A stretch of DNA of 52,859 nt from Candidatus Gastranaerophilales bacterium. GTDB lineage: Bacteria > Cyanobacteriota > Vampirovibrionia > Gastranaerophilales > Gastranaerophilaceae. Made by a program: the position numbers and the translations under genes. The notes beneath the pieces were generated by a model. It was not told the DNA's origin and did no database searches. It saw only the letters and a list, made by a program, of their open reading frames with translations. The stretch spans positions 1-52,859 of the forward strand of contig CALUWL010000006.1 of NCBI GenBank assembly GCA_944324445.1. The letters run 5' to 3'. Shown here piece by piece: positions 1-7,462 of this stretch; position 1 is the stretch's first letter; each line of letters begins with the position of its first letter.

Positions 1-41
1 GCCGAGAAAAAGTTGCCCCAATGGGCAAGTTTTTCGAGAGG
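1..41. other. Left-edge hairpin related to the downstream repeat
   Basis: A stem of TTGCCC (13-18) and GGGCAA (23-28) with loop CAAT is extended by five A (7-11) facing five T (30-34). The outer flanks, GCCGAGAAAAA at 1-11 and TTTTTCGAGAGG at 30-41, also occur in the reverse complement of the 120-bp repeat at 211-535, around a different apical hairpin. It is therefore a relative of that repeat in opposite orientation. It may belong to an RNA gene that starts left of the window; that cannot be decided here. Confidence 0.5.
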
Positions 42-45
42 TAAG

Positions 46-67
46 AACCGGAGGTTCGACTCCGGTT
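46..67. other. Palindromic hairpin resembling a T-arm
   Basis: AACCGGAG (46-53) pairs perfectly with CTCCGGTT (60-67) around the loop GTTCGA. The GGTTCGACTCC string resembles a tRNA or tmRNA T-arm, and the tRNA-Leu that follows has the same TTCGACT loop. The base pairing does not fit a normal 5-bp stem with a 7-nt loop, and no acceptor stem can be built because the 5' part lies outside the window. It may be the 3' end of an RNA gene cut by the window, or a scrambled duplicate of the tRNA-Leu T-arm. Confidence 0.35.
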
Positions 68-93
68 TCATTAAAAAATTAGGCATAAAAATA

Positions 94-120
94 CCCTCTT
101 TGTTTTTTTATTTAAGAGGG
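94..120. terminator. Bidirectional terminator-like hairpin after tRNA-Leu
   Basis: CCCTCTT (94-100) pairs with AAGAGGG (114-120) across a T-rich loop. Read on the minus strand it lies 14 bases beyond the 3' end of tRNA-Leu and is followed by TATTTTTA, so it fits a factor-independent terminator for the tRNA. On the plus strand it is followed by GTTTT and could also stop an RNA entering from the left. Confidence 0.6.
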
Positions 121-134
121 GTTTTGATAATATT

Positions 135-220
135 TGCCGATGGCCGGAGTCGAACCGGCACGTGGGGTGAACCACGCCAGATTTTGAGTCTGGTGCGTCT
201 ACCAATTTCGCCACATCGGC
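135..220 (-). tRNA. tRNA-Leu (anticodon CAA)
   Basis: This is an 86-base type II tRNA decoding UUG. The acceptor stem pairs GCCGATG (minus-strand 5' end at 220) with CATCGGC, and the discriminator is A at 135. The anticodon stem is CCAGA/TCTGG with loop CTCAAAA, giving anticodon CAA. The long variable arm expected for leucine tRNA is present (CGTGG...CCACG), and the T-arm is GCCGG-TTCGACT-CCGGC. The 3' CCA is not encoded. The first ten bases of the tRNA and its upstream leader are copied several times in the adjoining tandem repeat. Confidence 0.95.
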
Positions 221-535
221 ACATTATTTAATTGTCAATTTAGTTTATTTCTTTGTTGATGTGGCGAAGCAATCGCTTAAGCTTTTGCCCTCTCGAAAAA
301 AGATACTTAATCTTTTTTCTCGGCAGAGTGCCACATCGGCACATTATTTAATTGTCAATTTAGTCTATTTCTTTGTTGATGTGGCGAAGCAATCGCTTAA
401 GCTTTTGCCCTCTCGAAAAAAGATACTTAATCTTTTTTCTCGGCAGAGTGCCACATCGGCACATTATTTAATTGTCAATTTAGTCTATTTCTTTGTTGAT
501 GTGGCGAAGCAATCGCTTAAGCTTTTGCCCTCTCG
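211..535. repeat. 120-bp tandem repeat seeded on the tRNA-Leu 5' end
   Basis: Copies run 211-330, 331-450 and 451-535 (third copy truncated). Copies one and two differ at a single seen base (T245 versus C365). Each copy begins with the complement of the first ten bases of tRNA-Leu (CCACATCGGC) followed by its leader. Inside each unit GATGTGGC (258-265 in copy one) is inverted relative to GCCACATC (330-337), and a perfect 10-bp hairpin GAAAAAAGAT/ATCTTTTTTC with loop ACTTA lies at 295-319. The long reading frame through it is a by-product of a period divisible by three, not a gene. Confidence 0.9.
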
Positions 536-663
536 GGTGGTACGGTCTTGCGTGCTCTGCGCCAAGTTCAACACTTGCCGCTATCGCACTTCGCACACCT
601 TTGCCCTCGTCTTCATTTGCTAAGTTTGCTGTTGCAAACTATAGCTCATTCGACTCAGGTTTA
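536..663. other. GC-rich patch between repeat copies, no gene seen
   Basis: Where the third repeat copy breaks off at 536, about 125 bases follow that are clearly richer in G and C than the surrounding AT-rich DNA, especially 536-635. Short frames are open on both strands but none has a ribosome site or recognisable product. Together with the repeats this fills the 493-base gap between tRNA-Leu and gatB. It may be an insertion or a remnant of a transferred segment. Confidence 0.5.
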
Positions 664-689
664 CCACATCGGCGATTATTTAATTGTCA
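664..689. repeat. Partial fourth copy of the tRNA-Leu leader repeat
   Basis: CCACATCGGC at 664-673 is followed by ATTATTTAATTGTCA, matching the start of the 120-bp unit except for GATT in place of ACATT. It marks the far edge of the repeat region just before the end of gatB. Confidence 0.8.
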
Positions 690-691
690 TA

Positions 692-719
692 AAATAATTC
701 TACTATAAAAGAATTATTT
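692..719 (-). terminator. AT-rich hairpin over the gatB stop codon
   Basis: AAATAATTCT (692-701) and AGAATTATTT (710-719) form a perfect 10-bp stem with loop ACTATAAA. The gatB stop codon (714-716) is inside the stem. The stem is weak because it is nearly all A-T, and the following T-run is short, so termination is plausible but not certain. Confidence 0.4.
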
Positions 720-2159
720 GTCCAACTCATCTTTTAATAATTTGTTTAATATTTGCGGATTAGCTCTGCCTTTTGTTTCTTTCATAGCCTGACCTACAAA
801 GAAACCAAATAGCTTGTCTTTACCGCCTTTATAGGCTGCAACTTGTTCAGGATTTGCTGCTACAATTTTTTGAACAATTGCAAGAATTGAGGATTCATCT
901 GAAATAACCGATAATCCTTTTTTCTCAACTAAAGCTTTAGCATCTTCACCTGTTTTTAATATTTCTACAACAAGGCTTTTGGCGATATTATTTGAAATTG
1001 TTCCTTTTTTTAATAAATCAAGTAATTGAGCAAAATTATCAATCGTTAACTTTGAATCTTCAATTGAAATTTTCTCTTCTTTTAAGAATGCTGCAATTTC
1101 ACCTGTTAAGAAATTGGAAGCTGTTTTTGCATCCACATTTTTTTCTAAAAGTTTATCAAAATATAGAGCAAGTTCCATTTGATTTACTATAACGCCAGCA
1201 TCGTATTCACTTAGTCCTGCTTTTTTATATCTTTCCATTTTTTCATCAGGAAGTTCAGGCATTTTTGCTTTTATTTCATTTATCCAATCTTGTGAAATTT
1301 CAAGCGGCATTAAATCCGGTTCAGGAAAATATCTATAGTCATGAGCATCTTCTTTTCCTCTCATTGATGAGGTTGTGCCTGTGTTATCATCCCATAATCT
1401 TGTTTCTTGAATAACTTTTCCGCCTTCTTCTAAAATTTCAGCTTGTCGAATAAATTCATATTCAATTGCTCTAACCAGAGAGCGAAAACTGTTTACATTT
1501 TTGATTTCAGCACGTGTTCCAAATTCTTTTTGACCAATTGGACGAATTGAAATGTTGCAATCGGCTCTCATTGAACCTTCTTCAAGATTGCCATCGCAAA
1601 CGCCTATGTATCTCAATATATTTCTTAAAGTTTCAACATATTCCCTTGCTTCTTCGCTAGAGCGCATATCGGGTTCTGAAACAATTTCTAATAATGGCGT
1701 TCCTGCTCTATTTAGGTCAACCAATGAATAGCTTGAACCATATAAGCCTGCAGCACCGGCATGGACTAATTTTCCTGCATCTTCTTCAAGATGAGCTCTT
1801 GTGATTCCTATTTTTTTATTTGATATTTGTATCCAGCCGCCTTGGCAGATTGGCTCATCGTATTGAGAAATTTGATATCCTTTTGGCAGGTCAGGATAAA
1901 AATACTGCTTTCTGTCGAATTTGCAACGATTTGGAATGGTAGAATGCAGAGCTAATCCTGTTAAAATTGCCATATTAACACATTCTTTATTTAAAACAGG
2001 TAAAACTCCCGGCATGCCGAGTGTTACGGTTGAGGTTTCCGTGTTGGGGTTTTTACCGAATTCACAACCTTCTCTTGCAAAAATTTTAGTGTTGGTTTTA
2101 AGTTGGGCATGGACTTCTAAGCCTATTACCATTTCGTATTTATCTTTGTAATCCGACAT
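714..2159 (-). CDS. gatB: Asp-tRNA(Asn)/Glu-tRNA(Gln) amidotransferase subunit B
   Basis: GatB is the kinase/transfer subunit of the GatCAB complex, which turns mischarged Glu-tRNA(Gln) or Asp-tRNA(Asn) into the correct aminoacyl-tRNA using ammonia channelled from GatA. The frame shows the family opening VIGLEVHAQL, the DYRYFPEPDLMPL block, and a C-terminal tRNA-binding YqeY-like region over roughly the last 150 residues. I chose the ATG at 2159 (481 residues, usual length) because AAGGAGAT sits six bases upstream; an in-frame ATG at 2195 would add twelve residues with no ribosome site. gatA and gatC are not in the window. Its presence suggests that Gln-tRNA and/or Asn-tRNA is made by the indirect route here. 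Confidence 0.97.
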   Translation of the reverse strand: MSDYKDKYEMVIGLEVHAQLKTNTKIFAREGCEFGKNPNTETSTVTLGMPGVLPVLNKECVNMAILTGLALHSTIPNRCKFDRKQYFYPDLPKGYQISQYDEPICQGGWIQISNKKIGITRAHLEEDAGKLVHAGAAGLYGSSYSLVDLNRAGTPLLEIVSEPDMRSSEEAREYVETLRNILRYIGVCDGNLEEGSMRADCNISIRPIGQKEFGTRAEIKNVNSFRSLVRAIEYEFIRQAEILEEGGKVIQETRLWDDNTGTTSSMRGKEDAHDYRYFPEPDLMPLEISQDWINEIKAKMPELPDEKMERYKKAGLSEYDAGVIVNQMELALYFDKLLEKNVDAKTASNFLTGEIAAFLKEEKISIEDSKLTIDNFAQLLDLLKKGTISNNIAKSLVVEILKTGEDAKALVEKKGLSVISDESSILAIVQKIVAANPEQVAAYKGGKDKLFGFFVGQAMKETKGRANPQILNKLLKDELDK

Positions 2160-2292
2160 TTTATCTCCTTGATATTTTTTCTTATATATTAACATAAATA
2201 ATTTGTCATGCTTTATGATGCTTAATATTTTTTAAATTGAAAAGGCAATTTTTCATGTGTTTTGTTTTTTATTTTATAGTAAGGGAATTTTT

Positions 2293-3027
2293 ATGCAGCC
2301 AAATTATCTTAATACTAATCAACCACAATATTGTATGCCGCAAGGTCCTAATGCGGTAAGTATTAATATATATTCTCCGACTGCTTACGGCTCAGGTGTT
2401 TGTCCTTCTGCGCCTCAACAGAATACATATTCTTGTTATCCTAACAGTTTTTATCCTGTTTATGGACAAAATCAAATGCCAAACATGCCGTATTATCCTA
2501 TGAATTATAATAATATGGTACAACAACAGCCTTATGCTGCAATACCAAACGGACTCAATGCTATAAACGATAACAATATTAAAAATAGTTCGAATATTGA
2601 AAATACAAAAACAGAAGAAAATTCTAAAACAAAAAAAGAAGAAAAGAAAAAAACTTATGTTCCATTAACAGATGATTATATTAAATCTTTAGAAAATTAT
2701 ATGAACAATGAAAACCCAAAAGTTCGTTTAATTGCAGTTAAGGAAATAATGCAAAGATTTAAAGAGGATGAAAACAGAAAAGATAATCCTTCTTTAATGC
2801 CTTTATTAAATAAAGCTTTAAGAGATACCTCAGCTGCTGTAAGATTTTTAGCGTTGACTACTCTGCAGTTAGGCTATAGCGTGGGCAACGATGAAACAGT
2901 TCAAATTTTAAAAGAAATTGAAAGCTCCAATAAAGATAAAATAGGCGAAGATTCGCTTTTGGCATCGGAAATATTGTTAAAGATGTCAGCACCTGCGCCC
3001 GTTGAAAAGAAAGCAGGTAATGTATGA
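2293..3027 (+). CDS. Lineage-type protein: low-complexity N-terminus plus helical repeats
   Basis: I do not recognise a named family. The 244-residue product begins with about 85 residues rich in Gln, Pro, Tyr and Asn, then a Lys/Glu-rich linker, then a C-terminal half with helical repeats of HEAT type (for example NPKVRLIAVKEIM and DTSAAVRFLALTTLQLG). The motif NAVSINIYSPTAYGS near residue 19 recurs almost unchanged in the gene at 3606, so the two are paralogues. There is no signal peptide or membrane segment. The ATG at 2293 is preceded by AAGGGAA; an upstream in-frame ATG at 2257 lacks a ribosome site. Its stop overlaps the next start as ATGA, implying coupled translation. Confidence 0.85.
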   Translation: MQPNYLNTNQPQYCMPQGPNAVSINIYSPTAYGSGVCPSAPQQNTYSCYPNSFYPVYGQNQMPNMPYYPMNYNNMVQQQPYAAIPNGLNAINDNNIKNSSNIENTKTEENSKTKKEEKKKTYVPLTDDYIKSLENYMNNENPKVRLIAVKEIMQRFKEDENRKDNPSLMPLLNKALRDTSAAVRFLALTTLQLGYSVGNDETVQILKEIESSNKDKIGEDSLLASEILLKMSAPAPVEKKAGNV

Positions 3028-3455
3028 CAGTAATATCTAAAATTGCCGGCGGTTTAAGTTTGTTTTCATGCATAAGAGATATGCATAAGACAGGTGTTAT
3101 TTATTCAAACAACGAATATGCAAAAGCCTCTGGAGATACCTTTATTTCTTGTGCTATTGGTACTCAAAAAGCTGATAAAATATCATATAAGGATGCCCAA
3201 AGAAAAAATTGGCTATTAAGAAATAACTTTATGGGCGGTATAAATGAAGGCATGGCAAAAGTTGGCGGGTACTTTAAAGGAGTAGCCGATTCAGCTACCA
3301 GATATATACCTAATTTTATATTGTCTGCGATTGCTTTGTGTGCTAAAGGTGGATTATGGTCCAATATAGCTACAGTAGGGTTGGCAATTGTAGAGCTGTA
3401 TGATTTTGTTAGAAATTCGACAAGTATCTTTCAAAGAACCGATTATTTAGAGTAA
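3024..3455 (+). CDS. Hypothetical protein with hydrophobic C-terminal helix
   Basis: This 143-residue product matches no family I can name. Its start overlaps the stop of the previous gene by four bases, so the two are probably made together. It has a Gly/Ala-rich stretch (about residues 73-90) and a hydrophobic segment near residues 95-130 that could insert in a membrane; the rest is polar. The arrangement of a short Gly-rich membrane-associated protein behind a low-complexity HEAT-type protein may be a lineage-specific pair. Confidence 0.75.
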   Translation: MTVISKIAGGLSLFSCIRDMHKTGVIYSNNEYAKASGDTFISCAIGTQKADKISYKDAQRKNWLLRNNFMGGINEGMAKVGGYFKGVADSATRYIPNFILSAIALCAKGGLWSNIATVGLAIVELYDFVRNSTSIFQRTDYLE

Positions 3456-3605
3456 TGTAAAGGAATGTAAAGTTTAAAAGTGTTATTGTTAGGCTTTTTT
3501 GCTAGAATTAGAAAATAAATTAAAAAAAAATTCAAAGAAGTAGCAATAAAAAATAATTACATGTGTTGTAGATGATGTGTGAAGATTACACAAAAGGAGA
3601 TTTAA

Positions 3606-4628
3606 ATGATTCAACCAACTTATACTCAATTTACCCCTCAATACCCTCAATACCCTCAAATGGGTGGGGCGAATGCTGTAAGCATTAATATATTAAATCC
3701 TCAGGCATATGGAAGCATGCCTCAAGGTATGCAGCAAGCTATGCCTATGATGCAACCTTCGATGTATCAAATGCCTCAAGCTTCGATGTATCAAATGCCT
3801 CAAGCTTCAATGTATCAATTACCACAAGCGCAAGAAGTTCCATATACTGTAACTCCTGCTCAAACTCCGATTGTTGCAGCTCCTGCTCCTCAAGTGATGC
3901 CGGAGAGTGTGATGAATGCTGCTCCTGCTCAAACTGAACAAGTTCAGCCTGAAAAAACAGTAGAAGCGGCTAAAACTGCTGACACTGAACAGCAAGCTCA
4001 AAAAGTTGATGTAGATGCACTTGTTGCTGATTTAAAAAGCACAGATCCTACAGTAAAGTTAGATGCAATAAATAAAATAGCAAAACATGTTCAAGATGTT
4101 CCAGAAGTTGCTCTTCAAGTTGTATCTGAACCTGTTATGCAAGGCTTAATTGATATAATAAAAGAAGATACAAGCTCTTTGGAAGGACCAACTAAAGAAC
4201 AATTAGATCTTGCTAAAAAGAGTGAAAAAGGTCAAAAATTAACTGATAAAGAAACTGAAATATTGAATAAATTATCTCCAAGAGATGCAGCAAACGGAAA
4301 CAAAGTTTTCGCACTATACACTCTTGCAATGATTCAAAAATTACAAAGAGATGAATTAAATCAATACATAGAAACACAAAAAGCAAATGGTGAACAACCT
4401 ATTAATCCTTTAAAACTTGAAGATTTAATGGGATATAATGATATCGTAAATATAATTAAAAATGATTCAAGACCAGAAGTGAAAGTAGCTGCAATTCAAG
4501 CTCTACAATATGTTGCTCAACCTGAAGATAAAGCAACTGTTGAAAAAGTTCTTGCTGAATCCTTAAAATCAAAAGATGAAGCAATCAAAAATGTTGCAGT
4601 TGAAACAATGAATAAATTTCAAGCGTAA
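3606..4628 (+). CDS. Paralogue of the 2293 gene with Met/Gln/Pro repeats and HEAT-like C-terminus
   Basis: The 340-residue product starts with about 125 residues rich in Gln, Pro, Met and Ala, including the NAVSINILNPQAYGS motif at residue 23 shared with the gene at 2293, and three copies of an eight-residue unit of the type SMYQMPQA. The C-terminal two-thirds (VDVDALVADLKSTDPTVKLD onward) is predicted all-helical with HEAT-like units such as DSRPEVKVAAIQALQYV. AAAAGGAG lies just upstream of the ATG. A strong terminator follows. It lacks a signal peptide, so a cytoplasmic or scaffold role is possible, but no function can be assigned. Confidence 0.85.
   Translation: MIQPTYTQFTPQYPQYPQMGGANAVSINILNPQAYGSMPQGMQQAMPMMQPSMYQMPQASMYQMPQASMYQLPQAQEVPYTVTPAQTPIVAAPAPQVMPESVMNAAPAQTEQVQPEKTVEAAKTADTEQQAQKVDVDALVADLKSTDPTVKLDAINKIAKHVQDVPEVALQVVSEPVMQGLIDIIKEDTSSLEGPTKEQLDLAKKSEKGQKLTDKETEILNKLSPRDAANGNKVFALYTLAMIQKLQRDELNQYIETQKANGEQPINPLKLEDLMGYNDIVNIIKNDSRPEVKVAAIQALQYVAQPEDKATVEKVLAESLKSKDEAIKNVAVETMNKFQA
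3758..3829 (+). repeat. Three 24-bp tandem units inside the 3606 gene
   Basis: Units at 3758-3781 and 3782-3805 are identical and the one at 3806-3829 is diverged. They encode the Met/Tyr/Gln/Pro octapeptide of the low-complexity N-terminus and probably vary in number among strains. Confidence 0.85.
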
Positions 4629-4654
4629 TTGATCATTTAAATTGTGTAATTTTC

Positions 4655-4687
4655 AAAAATGCTCGTTTATTGTAAACGAGCATTTTT
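4655..4687. terminator. Strong bidirectional terminator
   Basis: AAAAATGCTCGTTTA (4655-4669) pairs perfectly with TAAACGAGCATTTTT (4673-4687) around loop TTG. It sits between the convergent 3606 gene and the transglycosylase gene, with A and T runs on both sides, so it can end transcription from either direction. The transglycosylase stop codon touches its last bases. Confidence 0.92.
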
Positions 4688-6719
4688 ATTTGTTTTTTGA
4701 CGAATATATGTTTAGATAGACCCAGTAAGAAGAAAGTATTTTCTTGATGTAATTCTTTGTTTCAAGATAAGGTATATTTTCTACAAAAACATCAATTTCG
4801 TCTGATTGTATCGAAGGGTTATCCATCCATTTGTTTATATTTCCCGGTCCTGCATTGTATGCAAGTATTGCTAAAAATTCATTTCCTTTAAAATAATTAA
4901 CAAGGTAGGTGAAATATTTTAACCCTATTCTTATGTTTTCTTCAGGATTTAGCAGAGTTTCATCAGATACTTGCCTTTTTTCTATAAAATTAGCTGTGTT
5001 TTTCATTATTTGACTAAGGCCGATTGCTCCTACTGAACTTTTTGCGCATCTATCAAAATGGCTTTCTTCTCTAACTAAACTTAAAAATAAGTATGGACTT
5101 TGTTTAAATATTTTGGCTGTGTCATTTATTTCTGTTTCATAAACGACAGGATACATTAATTTTAATTCGTAGTTTGAGAATTTGATTTCTGCTTTTTCGC
5201 TTTCATCTGTTTTTTGATTTTCGCTTGTTATTTCCTCTTTCTTTTCTGCAGGATTTAATCTTCTGTTTAATTCATTTCTTGCTGTCGTGATTGATTTTGG
5301 GTAATTTTCTTCTTTATTTAAAACCCAAGATTTAATAAAATCGTTTTGTATTTTAAGTTCGTCTATTGTTTGAAAATCATTGTTATTTGCAAGAATTAAC
5401 AATAATTTATCTTTGAAAAGGAATTTGTTAATTAAATCAATATCGTAGCTTGATATAGGCTTTTTAACAATCATTTTTTTAGCTTTTGACATTTTTAACT
5501 GCCTTGCAGATAAAAATGCGTAGTAGCTTAAAGGATAATCATTGATAACACTATAGAATGTTTCTCTTGCCTGCTGGTTTTTTCTTTCTTTTAATAGAAC
5601 TCTGCCATACCAATATGTTACTCTTGGTGCATCTTGCGTGTTTGAATAAAGAAGCTTATGTTTTTTTGCAAGTGATTCGCAAACTTTATATCTTGAAAGC
5701 TTGTAGTTATACCAAAAGATTTCCCATAAAGAATTGGATGCCCAAATTGAGTTTGGGTATTCTTGCATAACATATTCATATAATTTAATAGCTCTTATTG
5801 AAGTTGAATTTTCTGCCAGTTTATAGCTGATTGTAGGGTAAGCGTATGTGTCTTTGTACTTTGTATATAGTTCCTGCAAGAGTGATATTTTATCTGTTTT
5901 AGTTAGAACTGTTAATCTATCAATTGAGGAGCTTATTTCTTTTTCATCTACTTTTGAATTTTTTGAGGAAAGACCTTTTATGATTACAGCTTTTTCTGCT
6001 TCATAATTTTTCAAACCTTTTTGGCATTTTGATATTTTATACCAATTATCTTGAAATTCGCCCGTTGAATATATGTTTAATGCTTTTTCATACTCTTTAT
6101 TTAAAAGATATGCATTTGCAATAATTTCATAATCATCTGAAGTTAGATAAGTATTTATGTTTTGAAGTTTATCAAGCGCATTTAATGCAAATTTGCCTGT
6201 TGGCGCATAATTTAAATATTCTATAAATTTTTCTTTTGCTTTTATTTTATCTTTGTTTTGTATTATCTCAGCCGCTTTATAAGCGCTTGCAATTGCAAAA
6301 TCGTTATTTGGGAAGTTTTCGTGGATATATTTGAATTTTTTGTATAATTGTGTTTTTGAATTCGTTTTTAATTCTTCAGATAATAATGCCTCATAATAAA
6401 GTGCATAAGGTTTTATGTTGTTGTCTTTTGTTAATTTTGCAAGTTCTATAATTTTAATATGCGCTGTTTTTTTATCTTGCAGATTATTTGCGCATTGAAA
6501 TTGTTTTAAAAGTGAAAGTTGATATAAATTGGAAAATTTTTTAATTTGCTTGAAGTTGTAGTATGCATCTGAGTAATTTTTTTCATTATAAAATTGCATA
6601 CCTTGTTTATAAAGTCTTTTTGCTTTGTTATCGCATTTATATTTAAAAAATAAACCAAAAACAAAGAGAAATAAGATAATTAATATACTTAAAAGTATTT
6701 TTAAATTTTTAATAGACAT
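4686..6719 (-). CDS. slt: Soluble-type lytic murein transglycosylase
   Basis: The product (677 residues) cleaves the MurNAc-GlcNAc bond of peptidoglycan, forming 1,6-anhydro ends. Residues about 7-27 are a single hydrophobic helix, so it is anchored or exported. A long all-helical superhelix with TPR-like units follows (about 35-480). The C-terminal SLT domain carries the catalytic Glu in REESHF (residues 551-552), the GLSQIM motif and AYNAGPGN (about 620-630). Size and order agree with the Slt70 family. It is a single gene, flanked by a terminator on its 3' side and a 184-base spacer before rubrerythrin in which I see no gene. Confidence 0.93.
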   Translation of the reverse strand: MSIKNLKILLSILIILFLFVFGLFFKYKCDNKAKRLYKQGMQFYNEKNYSDAYYNFKQIKKFSNLYQLSLLKQFQCANNLQDKKTAHIKIIELAKLTKDNNIKPYALYYEALLSEELKTNSKTQLYKKFKYIHENFPNNDFAIASAYKAAEIIQNKDKIKAKEKFIEYLNYAPTGKFALNALDKLQNINTYLTSDDYEIIANAYLLNKEYEKALNIYSTGEFQDNWYKISKCQKGLKNYEAEKAVIIKGLSSKNSKVDEKEISSSIDRLTVLTKTDKISLLQELYTKYKDTYAYPTISYKLAENSTSIRAIKLYEYVMQEYPNSIWASNSLWEIFWYNYKLSRYKVCESLAKKHKLLYSNTQDAPRVTYWYGRVLLKERKNQQARETFYSVINDYPLSYYAFLSARQLKMSKAKKMIVKKPISSYDIDLINKFLFKDKLLLILANNNDFQTIDELKIQNDFIKSWVLNKEENYPKSITTARNELNRRLNPAEKKEEITSENQKTDESEKAEIKFSNYELKLMYPVVYETEINDTAKIFKQSPYLFLSLVREESHFDRCAKSSVGAIGLSQIMKNTANFIEKRQVSDETLLNPEENIRIGLKYFTYLVNYFKGNEFLAILAYNAGPGNINKWMDNPSIQSDEIDVFVENIPYLETKNYIKKILSSYWVYLNIYSSKNK

Positions 6720-6882
6720 ATTTCTAATATACTTGATTTTGCAATTTTAAATCAAATTGTAACTATTCTTTTTTTGAAATCCTTGCATAATGCGTTTTTT
6801 GAATTTGTTTTATATATTTACATTATGATAATTAAAGAATATGTATATTTACCGTTTGATATAGTTATAATAAAGCTTTAAA

Positions 6883-6905
6883 AAAAGAGGGATAAACCCT
6901 CTTTT
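6883..6905 (-). terminator. Terminator after rubrerythrin
   Basis: AAAAGAGGG (6883-6891) and CCCTCTTTT (6897-6905) form a perfect stem with a five-base loop. On the minus strand it directly follows the rubrerythrin stop and ends in a T-run, so it closes the ileS-rbr unit. Confidence 0.9.
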
Positions 6906-7443
6906 AATAATTGTTTTCTTGAATAAAGAAATATGCTTTAGGATGAGCACACACAGGACAAATTTCGGGTGCTTCGGTTGAATTTAATCTGAAACCGCAG
7001 TTTCCGCATTCCCATTGTTGTTTTTCATCTCTTTTGAATACTTTGTTATTATTTAAATTATCTAGTAGCTTTTTGTATCTTTCTTCATGGTGAGCTTCAA
7101 CTGTTGCAACACCTTCAAATAGTCTTGCAATTTCATCAAAGCCTTCTTCTCTTGCAATGCGGGCAAATTCCGGATACATTGAAACATGTTCATAGTTTTC
7201 ACCTGCGATACAATCTTTAAGGTTTTCTTCTGTTGTTGGGATTTTACCGCCATGAAGCAACTTAAACCAGATTTTTGCATGTTCTTTTTCGTTGTTTGCT
7301 GTTTCTTCAAATACTCTTGCCATTTGAACAAAACCATCTTTTTTTGCTTGAGCAGCGTAGTAGGTGTATTTGTTTCTTGCTACTGATTCACCTTTTAGCG
7401 CTTCATACAAGTTGGCTTCTGTTTTTGAACCTTTTAAATCCAT
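6904..7443 (-). CDS. rbr: Rubrerythrin
   Basis: Rubrerythrin reduces hydrogen peroxide in anaerobes, taking electrons through its rubredoxin-like centre. The 179-residue product has the four-helix di-iron domain with the ligand motifs [10 protein letters not shown] and VEAHHEERY, and a C-terminal rubredoxin-like iron site with CGNC and CPVC pairs. Length and domain order are standard. It begins 19 bases after the ileS stop on the same strand and is followed by a terminator, so it is probably co-transcribed with ileS. The presence of this gene fits an anaerobic life style. Confidence 0.96.
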   Translation of the reverse strand: MDLKGSKTEANLYEALKGESVARNKYTYYAAQAKKDGFVQMARVFEETANNEKEHAKIWFKLLHGGKIPTTEENLKDCIAGENYEHVSMYPEFARIAREEGFDEIARLFEGVATVEAHHEERYKKLLDNLNNNKVFKRDEKQQWECGNCGFRLNSTEAPEICPVCAHPKAYFFIQENNY

Positions 7444-7462
7444 TGTTTTTCTCCTGTTTACT

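Noticed and set aside
41-75. A tRNA or tmRNA 3' end on the plus strand
   Set aside because: The GGTTCGACTCC string looks like a T-arm, but the pairing gives an 8-bp stem with a 6-base loop, and no acceptor stem is visible because the 5' part is outside the window. Reported only as a hairpin.
211-535. CRISPR array
   Set aside because: The copies are 120 bp, directly abutting and nearly identical throughout, with no unique spacers and no cas genes.
261-623. A 120-residue repetitive protein-coding frame
   Set aside because: The frame runs through the 120-bp tandem repeat, whose length is divisible by three. There is no ribosome site and the sequence includes tRNA parts.
4655-4690. Overlap of the transglycosylase stop codon with the terminator as a sign of truncation
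   Set aside because: The SLT domain is complete and the protein has normal length, so this is only compact gene packing.
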